The notes beneath the pieces were generated by a model that was given only the letters and a program-made list of their open reading frames with translations, ran no database searches and was not told where the DNA came from. Shown piece by piece: positions 1 through 11,149 of a stretch of 64,000 nucleotides of DNA (positions are counted from its first letter, which is position 1; the number at the start of each line of letters is the position of its first letter). Origin of the DNA: Leucaena leucocephala (lineage: Eukaryota; Streptophyta; Magnoliopsida; Fabales; Fabaceae); contig CM073552.1 of the NCBI GenBank assembly GCA_037074615.1, positions 23,784,019 through 23,848,018 on the forward strand. Reading direction: 5' to 3'. A program made the translations under genes and the position numbers.

Positions 1-57
1 ATATAATAACAACAAATGTTATATGGTTGTTAAATTTCTTTTGGATATTTGTGACAG

Positions 58-1424
58 GCACTGGATTTTGTGGTAGGAGAAGCCAAAAAGTATGGAGTGA
101 AATTGATGATAAGCTTCGTCAACAATTACAATGATTGAGGAAAACCTCAATATGTGCAATGGGCTAGAATGCTGGAACTGCCGTGAACAATGATGATGAC
201 TTTTACACTAACCCTGTTATCAAGGATTACTACAAAAACCATGTCAAAGTATGCTGTTTATATAATAATGGGAAAACCCATAAATCTTCTCAACTCCTAT
301 CCTTTTTCTGATCTATTTTACTAGTAGCATGGCTTTCTTAGAATATGAATAAATATATGCAAAATGGCTAACTGTTGTTATCTGCTGATAATTTTACTAT
401 ATATATATATATAGAGAGAGAGAGTGTGTTAACAAGGATCAACACTATCACTGGAACAACTTACAAGGATGAACCAACTATCATGGCTTGAGAATTGATG
501 AATGAACCACGCTGCCAAGTTGATTCTTCTGGCAACACCGTGACTGTGAGTTCAAAACCTCACTCATGTGTTTGCCAGCTTTGTTTTGGAAGTTAAATAA
601 TATATATGTGCTTGTAAAGTAAATAATAAATATGTGTAACGTATAATTAATACTTAATGTTCCTTTTTGAACAGACATGGGTTCAGGAGATGGCTCCATA
701 TGTGAAGTCCATTGACAAGAATCACTTGTTGGGGGTAGGGATGGAGGGTTTCTATGGAGACTCAATTCAAGACAGGAAAGAATACAATCCTGGCTACCAA
801 GTTGGAACTGACTTCATTACCAACAATCAAATCAATGAAATTGACTTTACCACCATTCATGCGTATCCTGATAATTGGTAATTAATTAAGCTTCTCTTGA
901 TCTCTAATTAATTTCATGTTAAGAAGCATGATTGAAGGATTATATATATATGTGTGTGTGTGTGTGAAGCATATGATATGAACAGGCTTGCAGGGCAAAG
1001 TGATGATGCACAAATGGAATTTATGCAAAAGTGGATGACAAGTCATTGGGATGACTCAGCAAAAATCTTGAAGAAGCCAATTGTGTTTGGTGAATTTGGC
1101 AAATCAAAAAGGCACCCGTCATATAGTATCTCTGCCAGAGATTCATTCATAATGCTGTTTATTCAAGCATTTACAATTTGGCACAGAAGGGGGGGGGGAA
1201 CTTTTGGTGGGGGCCTGGTTTGGCAGCTTCTAGATGAAGGCATGGACTCATATGATGATGGCTATGGGATTGTTTTGTCCAAAGATGCTTCTACATGCAG
1301 CGTTATAAGTCAACAGTCTAACAAAATGACTGCTCTTGACCATTCATTGACCTCTGGCAAGATCGTAACAAGGAGTTCTCTTGAAAACAATCGGTATCAT
1401 ATTGGTTATATGATTGTCTTGTGA
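58..1424 (+). pseudogene. Broken endo-1,4-beta-mannanase (GH5, plant MAN family), 3' exons only
   Basis: The family hydrolyses internal beta-1,4 bonds of cell-wall mannans and is normally secreted. Four exons can be placed by homology and splice sites: 58-248 (after an ACAG acceptor, reads ALDFVVGEAKKYG), about 425-545, 675-877 and 986-1424. Exon 2 holds the acid/base motif ELMNEP; exon 4 holds the nucleophile region VFGEFGKS and the family-typical GGGLVWQLLDEGMDS. The upstream exons lie outside the window. It is broken at several points: an in-frame TGA near 145 where the family has Phe-Gly, a one-base deletion near 171 that shifts the frame, and Trp to TGA at about 487-489 just before ELMNEP. 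The region around 1150-1190 diverges strongly. Introns carry TA/GA (398-429) and TA/TG (941-966) microsatellites. Family assignment is firm; loss of function is inferred from the stops. Confidence 0.85.
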
Positions 1425-1466
1425 TGAATTAAATAAAATATATATTGTTTGGTTTCATTATAATAG

Positions 1467-2857
1467 AATTAATAAGATCACTTCAAGGCTCTCTCATAAA
1501 ATGATGAAGCATTTGGAATAGTCATGGTCTATCGAATTGTATTGTTGAAATTCGATACATGTATAACCTTTCTTACTCTTAAATAATGCAAAATGTTTGC
1601 ACGATCAATGAAATTACATGTGGGAATATCTTATGTTGTGAATATTTGTATAACTTGATTAGCATTCAATTTTCTCGTTAACATATTGCTAATTTAATCT
1701 TTAATATTTTATTTTATAGAAAATCATTTTGTAATTTGAAATGAGTACTTATCTAATCTTATTTATAAATCATTTCTGACATATTTTACCAAAATCAAAG
1801 AAAACTTTAAATCTTATTAATTCTACTTTAAGACTTAACAAATTTTTAATTTTATTCTTATTTAATATGCATTATACCCCATGAGAATAAAGTCTATATA
1901 ATAATAAAATGAAAAGTAAAATTATATATTCATATGAAAAATTTAATAATGTGACTTATAAATGAGAAAAAATGAATATTTTCTTTCTGCCTTATACATA
2001 GAACCAGAGATAATAAATTATTTTTATTTATATAATGATATACACAAATTTTGAATATCACAAGATCATATATAAATCGTATCAAGTATAACAGTGATAA
2101 TTAATTAAGTGGAGTATCGTTTACACTTGTTTCAAAATTCTAGTTAGAGCATTGATTTCACGGATCTAGATCCTCATGGTGAATCATGACATTATGCTTG
2201 ATTTAAGAGCCCTAAAAAGTGACACATTAAACAGGACATAAAAGTCACCCCATACCATCCATTAAGTTATATACTCTTATAACATTCTTTATAAGTCATC
2301 ATTTTTAACATGTTTTATAGTAATAATAAAAAACCTTAAACTTTATATCTCTGCCATAAAATTTAATAATTTTACCCCTTATTTAATATACATAATGAAG
2401 TCTATATAATAATAAATAAAAAATAAAATTATATATTTATATAAAAAATTTAATGATATGAGTAATAAATATAACAAAAAATATATTCTCTCGGCCTTAC
2501 AGGAGCAAGGAGTATGGTCTTCCATTGCAGACTCCAATTTCTGTCGATCCCTTATGTCATTTGAATCTCCGGTAGCTTGAGACATTTTCCTCTACTTATG
2601 TGACTCTTCTTTATCTCTCATTCTTCTCCATGTCTTTGTCCCTCTTTATTTTCCTATATTATGGATATTTACGGTAAAGTAAGCTATTCCCACATGTAAT
2701 TCAATTAATAATCAAGCAAACATTTTACTTTATTTAAGAGAGTAATTAAGAAAGATTATATGTATCAAAGTCCAACAATACAATTTAACTGACTAATTCG
2801 ATTCCAAATGCTTCATCTTTTTTCTCTCCTGAAAGCCTTGGAATGATTTTATTAATT
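1467..2857. repeat. Long imperfect inverted repeat (about 170-bp arms) flanking about 1.05 kb
   Basis: The reverse complement of 1467-1632 aligns along its whole length to 2681-2857. Shared blocks include TATTCCCACATGTAATT, GCAAACATTTT, TATTTAAGAG, CAACAATACAATT and TTCCAAATGCTTCATC, with small gaps. Similarity stops near 1467 and 2857 on the outside and fades inward by about 1652 and 2660. The spacer is AT-rich and has no transposase. A nonautonomous DNA transposon with long terminal inverted repeats (Mutator-like or foldback type) fits, but no target duplication was found, so a simple inverted duplication of the sequence 3' of the mannanase is also possible. A partial third copy of the right arm lies at about 2989-3027. 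Confidence 0.7.
1858..2500. repeat. Pair of diverged direct repeats, 1858-1998 and 2378-2500
   Basis: Both copies start CTTATTTAATAT and share AAGTCTATATAATAATAAA, AAAATTATATATT and AAAAATTTAAT, and end near a GCCTTA block. They are about 520 bp apart in the same orientation, inside the long inverted repeat. AT-richness inflates similarity, but the ordered run of shared blocks over about 125 bp is unlikely to be chance. The 200-240 bases before and after hold nothing recognisable. Confidence 0.5.
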
Positions 2858-3240
2858 ATTTCATCATCAAGGACCCCGAGCAATAGTTTATTCAATAGCA
2901 CCACAACACCATATCGACACCAAAAAATTTTAAGAGAACACCTTGATACGATCTTGTGAGAGGCTCAATGATTAAGTGTAAGAAATATTACTTTATTTAA
3001 GAGAGTAAGAAAGATTACGTGTATCAATTTTTTTTTTTGGTCAAAAGGTTAAATTTTATTAATACAAAAAAAAGAGTACAAACACCAATAGCCGAAGCCA
3101 AGAAAAACCTCAGAAAATCCTAACATTACAAGCTATCACACAAAAACAATCGAAAAATACTAACCTAGCAATCCTATCACGCAAACTCACCACAAAACAG
3201 AAAAACAATGCTAAACTTACCATATCAGTAAGGTAAGCAA

Positions 3241-3872
3241 TTAGCCAATACCATTTCTGTCACCAACATTGCTACCCGACCCTTGCTGATCCTTTGTACC
3301 TGATTGAGTGATTATGCCTGACAGGTCATACAACAAAATCTCATTCAGAGAGAATGGTGGCTTTACAAACCATCCTTCCGGTACCATACCCCTCATTACT
3401 TGTGCTGCTATATGATATGCAGCATTATTGCCTTCTCGTGCAACTGAAGACAAAGACCAGTCCTCCACAACCCTTCCAAGCTCAAAGCACTCCTTCAGCA
3501 AGTCAACACTCCTCCAATCACACACCTTGTACATCTCCCCTTCTTAGCCTTCGAAATAAATCATGACAATCAATTTCGATGATTGCTTTTCCGCCACAGA
3601 CAATATCCTTCACTTTCAAGGCCTCCCTCACCACAAAACATTCAGCAATAAAAGCTGAGTCAGCTTCAACCTTTTTCTCCAGACCTCCCATAAATCTTGC
3701 ATTACTGTCTCTTCCAATAAACCCAATACTTGCACACCTTCTATCTCTACAATACGCTCCCTCCACATTAATTTTTATAATATCCTTCCCTGGCTTTTGC
3801 CAAGATACAGCTCTGTCACACATCTCTCCCACCCCTTTCCTACCTTTCCTTTTCCCAATACAATCCCAAAAT
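3241..3872 (-). pseudogene. LINE RNase H domain, degenerate
   Basis: RNase H degrades the RNA strand of RNA-DNA hybrids during reverse transcription. On the minus strand KINVEGAYC followed by GFIGRDSNARFMGG matches the first beta strands of plant LINE RNase H. The usual first catalytic Asp (INVDGA) is replaced by Glu. A second part in another frame, joined near 3530, contains SSVAREGNNAAYHIA, matching the C-terminal Arg-Glu-Gly-Asn motif. The frameshift separates the two halves, so it is a pseudogene. Confidence 0.8.
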
Positions 3873-4850
3873 TCATTTGTCAGTCTGATTGCCTTTGATA
3901 AATAATCCACAGCATCTACTTCTGACTGCTGAAAAACAAATACATGCAAATAGAGCCATTGCATAATCATCCATCTTCCCTCTAGCATAAAGCCAAGCTT
4001 CCAGCCGTTCATCAATTCTGGTCAGATTTTCCCCATCAAACTTCAATGCCAGAGGATAGCCAAACCAGCAAGCCTTTGCCCATGGACATAGAAACAATAC
4101 ATGCCCAATAGTCCCAATATTCGTTCTACAAATGCAACATATAGGATTATTAGAACATTTTCTTTTATACAAAGCTGCTTTTGTTGCCAAAGCATTATTT
4201 ACTGCCCTCCATAAAAACTGGTTGATCTTCGGGGGCACTTTAATATGCCAAATCCCATTCCACAGCTTTTTGGATGCCTTATAAGAGCAGTTTGACCTCT
4301 TATCTGCTATATACACTTCTTCATCTCTTGCTGCCTCGCAACCAAATATAACTATCCATATCCTCAGTCGGAGGGATACGTATACTCCTTATCCATTCCA
4401 CTTCTTCCTCATCTAACAAGCCATCAATCCTGTCAAAATTCCATTGCCTGTCAACAATAATATCAGACACTTTTAAGGCTTTCAAATCATCAGATAGTAT
4501 TCTTTGTTTTAAGCAGTGACCCTCAACATTAGGCAACCATCTTCCTTCCAAACGGCTCACCCTCTCTCCATTATTAATTTTCCACACCAAATCCCTCTTG
4601 AGCAATTCTCTCCCTTCCAAAATGCTAGACCAGAGGCTTTGCTTCCTTTTTTGGCCTTCATGACGTCAGTTTTTGGAAAGTAAAAACCCTTCAGGATCTT
4701 ACACCACATATCCTGATTCAAACACAATCTCCATGCAGTGTTGACTAATAAGGACCCTCTCCCTTATCCCAGCACAATGATTTCCAGGCTTTCCAATGAA
4801 TCTTGCCCTCCTCCTCTTTTTGTCCCCACCAAAAACAAGCAATCATACTG
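3873..4850 (-). pseudogene. LINE reverse transcriptase C-terminus and zinc-binding region
   Basis: The segment 4620-4850 translates in pieces to FWWG, IHWKAW and a damaged Gln-Trp-Arg-Leu region typical of the end of plant L1 RT, with stops. Next comes 4321-4620, with EGRELLKRDLVWKI and NGERVSRLEGRWLP, the usual LINE sequence after RT. Then 3873-4316 contains LWNGIWHIKVPPKINQFLWR followed by a Cys/His cluster (CCICRTN, then GHVLFLCPWA), the RT-associated zinc-binding domain. The frame changes between the pieces, so no continuous protein is made. Its role in the living element was RNA binding and target-primed reverse transcription. Confidence 0.85.
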
Positions 4851-4855
4851 TAACA

Positions 4856-5985
4856 TCCCACTTATTGAGAAATGAAAAAAAAAAATTGTAATAGAGAAAA
4901 ATAGCTACTAAAATTATATAAGAGCTCAAAGGAAATATGGAAATATTATTTGAGGTGTTAGAAGAATTATGCAAATGTTTAATTCCATAAAAGAGGCCTA
5001 AATAATTTTAAATCTATTTTTCGGGAATTAAGGGTATATTTTCTTCAAAAATATAAGGTGTCCCATATTAATTTCTGGAATTATTTGGGAATATTAATAT
5101 TGATAGAGAAGGGTAAAATAGTGATTTCACTATCCTAAGTCCAAAAATGAAATTGGGCCACACATTAACCCAATTTAAGTAGCCTTGGACGTGTTGCACT
5201 AAGCCGAAAAAGAAGGGCATCAGATTGGGGGCTTAGGATTCATGAAATGCCAAAATAGGAAGCTTATGAAGTAAGCTTATGTTCATGGGACCCAAGGCAA
5301 TAAAATAATCCTTTCACCTTACTTAAACCCATCAGCCTCTTCCTCACACGCTCATTTTCCTCCTATGCAACAGCAGAATAGAGAGTGAAGAGGTCAAGAA
5401 ACAAGAGATCCCTTACATGCAACTGGATAGCTAGGCTAAGGTAAAGGTCTTGAACCTTATTCCATCATTATTTTCTTCAGTTGGGGAGTGTTCCGTAAAT
5501 GGATAATGATTCAAAATCTGACTTTTAGAGAGAGAAAGTGAAGAACACATATCAAAGCTTAAGGAAATAAAGTAGGATGATGGAATATAGGTTGTTTTAT
5601 TTGTTTCTTGGCTGATATATTAAATGTTGTTGGGGAAAGATGAATTTTGAATTGGGACTTTGCTGTACGGAGGAGATTATTCGACTTTTCCTCATGGAAA
5701 TCTCGTAGGAGTATCCAAATGCTAAAGTAATTGATGGGTATGTGTATTATATGATGGTATGTTGACGCACAATGGAGTTGACATTGGAAAGTTAAAAGCT
5801 GAAATTATTCCCTGTTTGACATCTGAAATATTAGATGGGTGTTTTAAAATATTATATTACGTTTTTAAAGCTTTAAAGCAATGTTTGGAACTAAGTTATC
5901 AAAGATGGAACGATGTTAGAAACCTGAAATTTAAGGATTTGAAGTATTAGCCGTATGAAGCTGAGTATCCAAATGCATATAACTT

Positions 5986-6024
<39 letters not shown>

Positions 6025-6474
6025 TGTGTGTGTATGCTTAGGCGTGGTATGATGGAAGCAAAGAAGTTAAAATTTGGAAATAAATTCATATAAGAGATTG
6101 TGGCTGTCCAAAATTTTGTAAGAGCTAAAATTCATAAATGCCAAGGGAGTTGTATGCTAGTAGTGTTGTTTTAATTTATGGGATTGAATGATTATTGAAT
6201 TTGAATTTGGAGGCTGAAATTCAAGGGAAACTACTGTCTAAGTTGTAAAAGTGAGGAACAAGTGCCCTAAACTATATTAATACACCTAAGAGTTGTATCA
6301 ATTCCTTCCCATTCCCCTATTCGGACAGTTTTATTTCAGTAGGAATGAAATGGTTTTTGTTGAATTTAAGTGCCCCTATGAACTTTAGAGATGTAATTGT
6401 ATAGAATAGGATTAGAAAAGAATTTTACCAAGCATTAAGAATACCACTTCCATGGACCACATTGCAATTGAGTT
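4856..6474. other. AT-rich stretch with no recognisable gene
   Basis: I see no protein homology on either strand. It begins TGTAACATCCCAC right after the LINE, which could be the start of an LTR, but no matching second LTR or CA end was found. A short reading frame at 5759-5950 resembles nothing I know. A polypurine stretch lies around 5370-5410 and a long TA microsatellite near 6000. Confidence 0.4.
5986..6034. repeat. TA/TG microsatellite
   Basis: About 17 TA units followed by alternating TG dinucleotides. It is a simple-sequence repeat and probably length-polymorphic. Confidence 0.95.
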
Positions 6475-6993
6475 AATGGTTCAGACCCACAAAGATGCAG
6501 AAACAACTTGCACCAAAAAACTTAAGCCATTGCACATTGAACCAGAAAAGACTTGCTAACATAGTTCTGTTATGATGACACTAGTTAACTGTTGATCAAG
6601 AAGCATGTAAAACATATTAGCATTCGTTGGGTATTATGTCAAAAAATGAGGAGATTAAAGGTGATTTTTTACATGCTTCTTTTTCATAAATGAGAAACGT
6701 AACTTATGTAAAAAAAAAAAACAAAGAAACGTAACTCACAAAGGGTATAAGCCACACAATTAAGAGCAAGAAGAATATTGTAACTTTTATACCTCCTTTT
6801 CTGCCTAGCTAGCCTTTATCGTGTAGTGCAGAAACCTTTGGAGAAATGAAATACAAGCAACGACCACAAACGACAAGCTATATTTGTTTTGTTATATAAA
6901 TAACAAGCAACGACCACAAATGACATTTTATAGAAGAAATGATAGTTTGAAGGACAAGAAATTAGGGGAAAAGTTGGTGAAAATAACATTTTA
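6475..6993. repeat. Flanking duplicated segment, copy 1
   Basis: Shares ordered blocks with 14815-15150 in the same orientation: AATGGTTCAGACC, CTTAAGCCATTGCACATTGA, GTCAAAAAATGAGGAGATTA, AGCAAGAAGAAT, TAACTTTTA.ACCTCCTTTT, GCCTAG, CCTTTATC.TGTA.TGCAGA, and GGGGAAAAGTTGGTGA. Copy 1 has extra sequence at about 6680-6720 and 6840-6955. No gene is recognised inside. The copies bracket the copia plus RTE nest. Confidence 0.8.
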
Positions 6994-7066
6994 CTAATGA
7001 AAAACATATGCATAAATGGAGCATGAGAAATTCTCCTAAAAACCAAAAGAGTAATTACCCTTAGGA

Positions 7067-7239
7067 TGAATACAATGTACTATAAGTATTGAATTAGAGA
7101 GAAAATACTTGTACTTTATTGATATTCTGAAGGGGTATATATATACACAATAGAGAATCCTAGATATTAATTAAATAATATTATATCTTATCCAATTTAT
7201 TAATTACAGGATATTTACATATATTATAATATTTCTATA
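7067..7239 (-). repeat. Probable copia 3' LTR with adjacent polypurine tract
   Basis: On the minus strand the RNase H region ends at a polypurine tract TTGAGGGGGAG (7240-7250), where copia plus-strand priming occurs. About 173 bp of AT-rich sequence follow, with a TATA-like run (7136-7147) and ending in CA at 7067. The usual TG start is not evident (it begins TATAGAAA), so the outer edge is approximate. No second copy exists in the window to confirm it. Confidence 0.6.
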
Positions 7240-7244
7240 CTCCC

Positions 7245-8860
7245 CCTCAAGTTGGAGTATAGATGTCAATCATGCCCAACTTATTATAAAGATATTCAAC
7301 TCGAACCCCAGTAAGAGCTTTGGTGAGGAGATCACCTAATTGATCAGTTGATCTTGCATGCTCTGTAGAGATGAAGTTTCCTTGAGCTTGTCTCTAATAA
7401 AAAGGCAGTCGATCTTAATATGTTTTGTCCGTTCATGAAATACCGAATTAGAAGCTATGTGCAGGGCTGCTTTATTATTACACCACAACTTCACTAGTAA
7501 CGAGGTTTTAAGGCTAATCTCCTTCAGTAATTGATAAATCCAGACTATCTCTCATATAGATTGCGTTATGGCTCTGTATTCCACTTCTGCACTTGATCAT
7601 GACACCACATTATATTTCTTGCTTCTCCAATATACCAAATTTCCTCCTACAAAAATATAGTATTCTGTAGTAGACCGTCTTGTAACTTTTGATCCACCAT
7701 GATCAGCATCACAAAAGCACTCAATATCTATGTGACCATGATTCTTGTATAATATCCCATGATCTGGAGATCCCTTCAAGTAATGTATCATATGTTCTAA
7801 GGCTTCCCACTTTCAGACAGTTGGCAAGACCATAAATTGGCTAAAGACACTCACTGCGTAAGTGATATCAGGACAGGTCACCGTAAGATAATTCAATTTG
7901 TCAATCAATCTCTTGTACCTTTTTGGGTTCTCAAACGGCTTGCTCTTAGCATTTTCAACGGGATTTTCATATGGTATACTACCATCAGTATCAAGTAGAG
8001 GATTATAAACCATAGGAAAGCTAGTTAGGGCAGCTCCTAGTTTTCTAGTTTCTTTTAGCAGATCAAAAACATTTTCTCTGAGTCAATAAGATACCCTTTT
8101 TGCTCCTTATGACTTCAATTCCCAGGAAGTATTTTAATGAATCTAGATCCTTCGTCTGAAAGTGGGAGTTAAGGAATGACTTGAGTGATGAGATCCCTGT
8201 GGCATTACTCCATGTAATCACAATATCATCAACATACACAACTAGTCGAATCATGCCAACACTTGTTTTCTGATATAACACATAATGATCACACTTACTT
8301 TGGCACAGGCCAAAATCCTTCACAACAGTACTAAATTTATCAAATCATGCCCGAGGACTTTGTTTCAAATCGTATAGAGATCTCTTAAGATGACACACTT
8401 TACCACGCTCACCTGAGCAACAAAACCTTGTGGTTGCTCCATATACACTTCTTTAAGAAGATTAACATTTAAGAATGCATTTTCAATATCCAGTTGAGAG
8501 AGATCCCAACCATAAGTAACGGCCAGAGAGATGAAGAGACGAACATAGGTGGGGGAAGAAGTCTCAGAGTAGTCAACACCATAATTGTGAGCATAACCTT
8601 TAACAACAAGGCGAGCCTTAAGGCGCTCAAGTGTGCCATCGTCCTTAGTTTTAGGGGTCAACACCTATTTACACCTAATGACTTTTTTCTTGCCGGTAAA
8701 TCCATTAAGGTCCACGTGCCAGCACGATCAAGGACTGTCATCTCCTCCTCCATAGCAGTACACCAACCCGAGTGGGATAAGGCCTCAGGAAGTGATTGAG
8801 GTACAGAAATAGTGTCTAAAGAGGCAACAAAGGTACGAGAAGCAGATGAGAAGTGGTTAT
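7245..8860 (-). pseudogene. Copia reverse transcriptase and RNase H, degenerate
   Basis: RT starts near 8810 (WCTAMEEEMTVLDRAGTWTL), followed by LKARLVVKGYAHNYGVDYSE, LDIENAFLN, YMEQPQGFVAQ and the active site YVDDIVIT at about 8245. RNase H includes DADHGGSKVTRRSTTEY near 7690, then GGNLVYWRSKK, and a SAEVEYRA remnant near 7575. Frame breaks occur near 8660 and 8350, and stops at about 8325 and 7810. The YVDD catalytic residues survive, but no continuous polyprotein can be made. These domains copy element RNA into DNA in virus-like particles. Confidence 0.9.
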
Positions 8861-9343
8861 ATAAAACAAAAGAAGAAATAGAATAGGCATAAGTACATTT
8901 ACCTTTACAGAGGGATATAGGCAAATCAAGTGAGGGATCTGGATCTGGAACAGGAGGTGTCTTAGAGTCAAGGACTGGGTCAGGCTTAGGGTGAGTAATG
9001 CTCACTATAGGATCTGATGACGAAGTAGACAATGGTATAGTAGAATATAGCACAATAACATTATTAGTTTCCTTTAAACATCTGGTATAAACATGAGACA
9101 AAGGGGGTTGACTAGGTGCCGATATGAAAGTTGGGGCTGATGATGAGGAGGGAATGATAGAATACACCAAAAGAGTATCCCCGTATCCTCTTCTGCAGGT
9201 GAAGAAAGAGGAGTGAAAGTGTTAGAAGTAAAATATGCAACAGATTTTTGAAAAGTAATATCTGCAAAAACTAGATAATAATTAAGAGTAGGAGAAAAAC
9301 ACTAATAACCCTTCTGAATGCGAGAGTAGCCAAGATAAACATA
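8861..9343 (-). pseudogene. Copia linker between integrase and reverse transcriptase
   Basis: Minus-strand sequence rich in Ser, Pro and Asp (for example PKPDPVLDSKTPPVPDPDP) with no motif. This is the low-complexity, poorly conserved spacer normally found between integrase and RT in copia polyproteins. It is open in one frame over most of its length, with breaks toward 9170-9343. Confidence 0.7.
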
Positions 9344-10745
9344 CTAGAGGGACTTAGGATCTAACTTAGAGACAGTAGGACGCACAACTTGAACAAAACA
9401 CACATAGCCAAAAATCTTAGGATCAATGGGAAATAAAGATTTGGAAGGAAAAAGAGTAGTGTAGGGAATGTGACCATAAAAAATAGTGCATGTGATTAAT
9501 GAGAAAGCAAATAGTGGAGACTGCATCTACCCAAAAGGGTTTGGGAACCTGCACTTGAAATAAAAGTGCACAAATTACTTCTAATAAGTGGCAATTTTTT
9601 CTTTCGATAACACCATTCTGAATTGGTGTATCCACACAAGAAAATTGATGTAGAATTCCATTTTGAAGCATGAAAGAGCGAAATTAGTCAGAAAAATATA
9701 CTTTAGCATTATCACTGTGCAAGGTATGGATATAATTATTGAATTGATTTTTAATTTCGGCATTAAAGGCACAAAAGTGAGAGAACTCAAAATGATTTTT
9801 CATTAAATATAACCAAGTAGTGTAGGACTAATCATCAACAAATATAACAAAGTATTTGAAACCAATTTTGTACTCAACTAGACATGGACCCCAAACATCG
9901 GAGTGCACTAACTCAAAAGGAGACGAAGCCCATTTATTGATTCGAGATACTAAAGGAATACGATGATGTTTAACAAATTGACACGACTCACAATCTAATG
10001 GCGACAAATGCTGAAACTAAGGATAAACCTTTTTTAAAGACGATAAAGACAAATGACCCAAACGACAATGTGCTTTAAAAGGAGTGACACCACTGGTACA
10101 AGTCACCGCACGAGACCCTTGATCATCAAGGAAGTAGTGACTGCCAAATTCGTAACCTCTACCAATAATCTTCTTCGTCAAAAAATCATGCATCAAACAA
10201 TGATCAGAAAAAAGTGAGACCCAACAGTTTAATTGACAAGTAAGTTTACTAGGAGCAAAAGGTTAAATGCAAGGTTAGGGACATTGAGCACAGATTCTAA
10301 ATGAATAGAAGAGGTAGGTTCAACAGTGCCAGAGCCAAGAACACGAGATTGGGAATCGTCCATAATGGTGATATTAGAAGGGTTGGCATAAGAATTGTAA
10401 GTGGAGAAGAGATAGCGGTTACCTGTCATGTGGTCAGTTCCAAACATCGGAGTGCACTAACTCAAAAGGAGACAAAGCCCATTTATTGATTCGAGATACT
10501 AAAGGAATACGATAATGTTTAACAAATTGATACGACTCACAATCTAATGGCGACAAATGCAAAAACCGAGGATAAATCTCTTTTAAAGACGATAAGGACA
10601 AATGACCCAAACGACAATGTGCTTCAAAAGGAGTGACACCACCGGTACAAGCCACCGCACAAGACCCTTGATCATCAAGGAAGTAGTGACTGCCAAATTC
10701 GTAACCTCTACCAATAATCTTCTTCGTCAAAAAATCATGCATCAA
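9344..10745 (-). pseudogene. Copia GAG-pre-integrase and integrase, degenerate
   Basis: On the minus strand CRLGHLSLSSLKEIYP (a GAG-pre-integrase zinc-binding remnant), SPLDCESYQFVKH, ALSPFELVHSDVW with the first catalytic Asp of the DDE core, then HQFSCVDTPIQNGVIERKN with the catalytic Glu near 9600, and VPKPFWVDAVSTICFLIN. Stops and shifts separate these blocks. The upstream part is present twice because of the 549-bp tandem duplication, giving two pre-integrase regions. Integrase would insert the cDNA copy into host DNA. Confidence 0.85.
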
Positions 10746-10987
10746 GCAATGATTAGGAAAAAGTGAGATCCAACAGTTTAATTGACAAGTAAGTTTACTA
10801 GGATCAAAAGGTTAAATGCAAGGTTAGGGACATTGAGCACATATTCTAAATGAATAGAAGAGGTAGGTTCAACAGTGCTAGAGCCTAGAACACGAGATTG
10901 GGAACCGTCCGTAATGGTGATATTAGAAGGGTTGGCACAAGAATTATAAGTGGAGAAGAGATAGCGGTTGCCTGTTATGTGGTTAGT
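9892..10987 (-). repeat. 549-bp tandem duplication inside the copia element
   Basis: Copy 1 is 9892-10440 and copy 2 is 10441-10987, head to tail with period 549 (CAAACATCGG starts both copies). The duplicated part encodes the end of protease, the pre-integrase domain and the start of integrase through HSDVW. The copies differ by scattered substitutions, so the duplication is not an assembly stutter of identical sequence. Only the copy nearer gag keeps the upstream protease Asp region; the other begins at FGTDHMTG. Confidence 0.9.
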
Positions 10988-11143
10988 AGCACCAAAGTCT
11001 ATGATCCATTTAGAGGAAGAAGAGACAAAGGCAGTAGACTTATTACCTGTTGCAATAACAACACTCACAGGAGGATTGATAGACTTTAATTGAGCATATT
11101 TAGCAGCGAAAATGGTAACCGTGTCATTAGCCGTTGTGGCCAT
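10778..11143 (-). pseudogene. Copia aspartic protease, degenerate
   Basis: Minus-strand frame containing WIIDFGATNHITG, matching the copia protease site normally D-S/T-G-A-(T/S)-x-H. Here the second residue is Phe (DFGA), which should abolish activity. GNRYLFSTYNS and SVLNVPNLAFNLL-type sequence follow, which is the usual continuation. The protease would cleave the Gag-Pol polyprotein. Confidence 0.85.
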
Positions 11144-11149
11144 ATGTGC

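Larger units (their letters stand above)
3028..4855 (-). mobile_element. 5'-truncated L1-type LINE
   Basis: On the minus strand the order is the C-terminal part of reverse transcriptase, the zinc-binding region that follows it, RNase H, a 3' untranslated region and a poly(A) tail (seen as the T-run 3028-3038). This is the arrangement of plant L1 elements that carry RNase H. Endonuclease and the RT catalytic core are missing because the element is cut at about 4855. Multiple frameshifts and stops show it is dead. I did not find a target site duplication; the tail abuts a partial copy of the inverted-repeat arm at 2989-3027, so the LINE may have landed in that repeat. Confidence 0.85.

Noticed and set aside
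4854..6474. LTR beginning TGTAACATCCCAC
   Set aside because: No matching second LTR, target duplication or TG...CA boundary could be found.
8494..8799. Plus-strand 101-codon frame
   Set aside because: It is antisense to copia reverse transcriptase on the minus strand.
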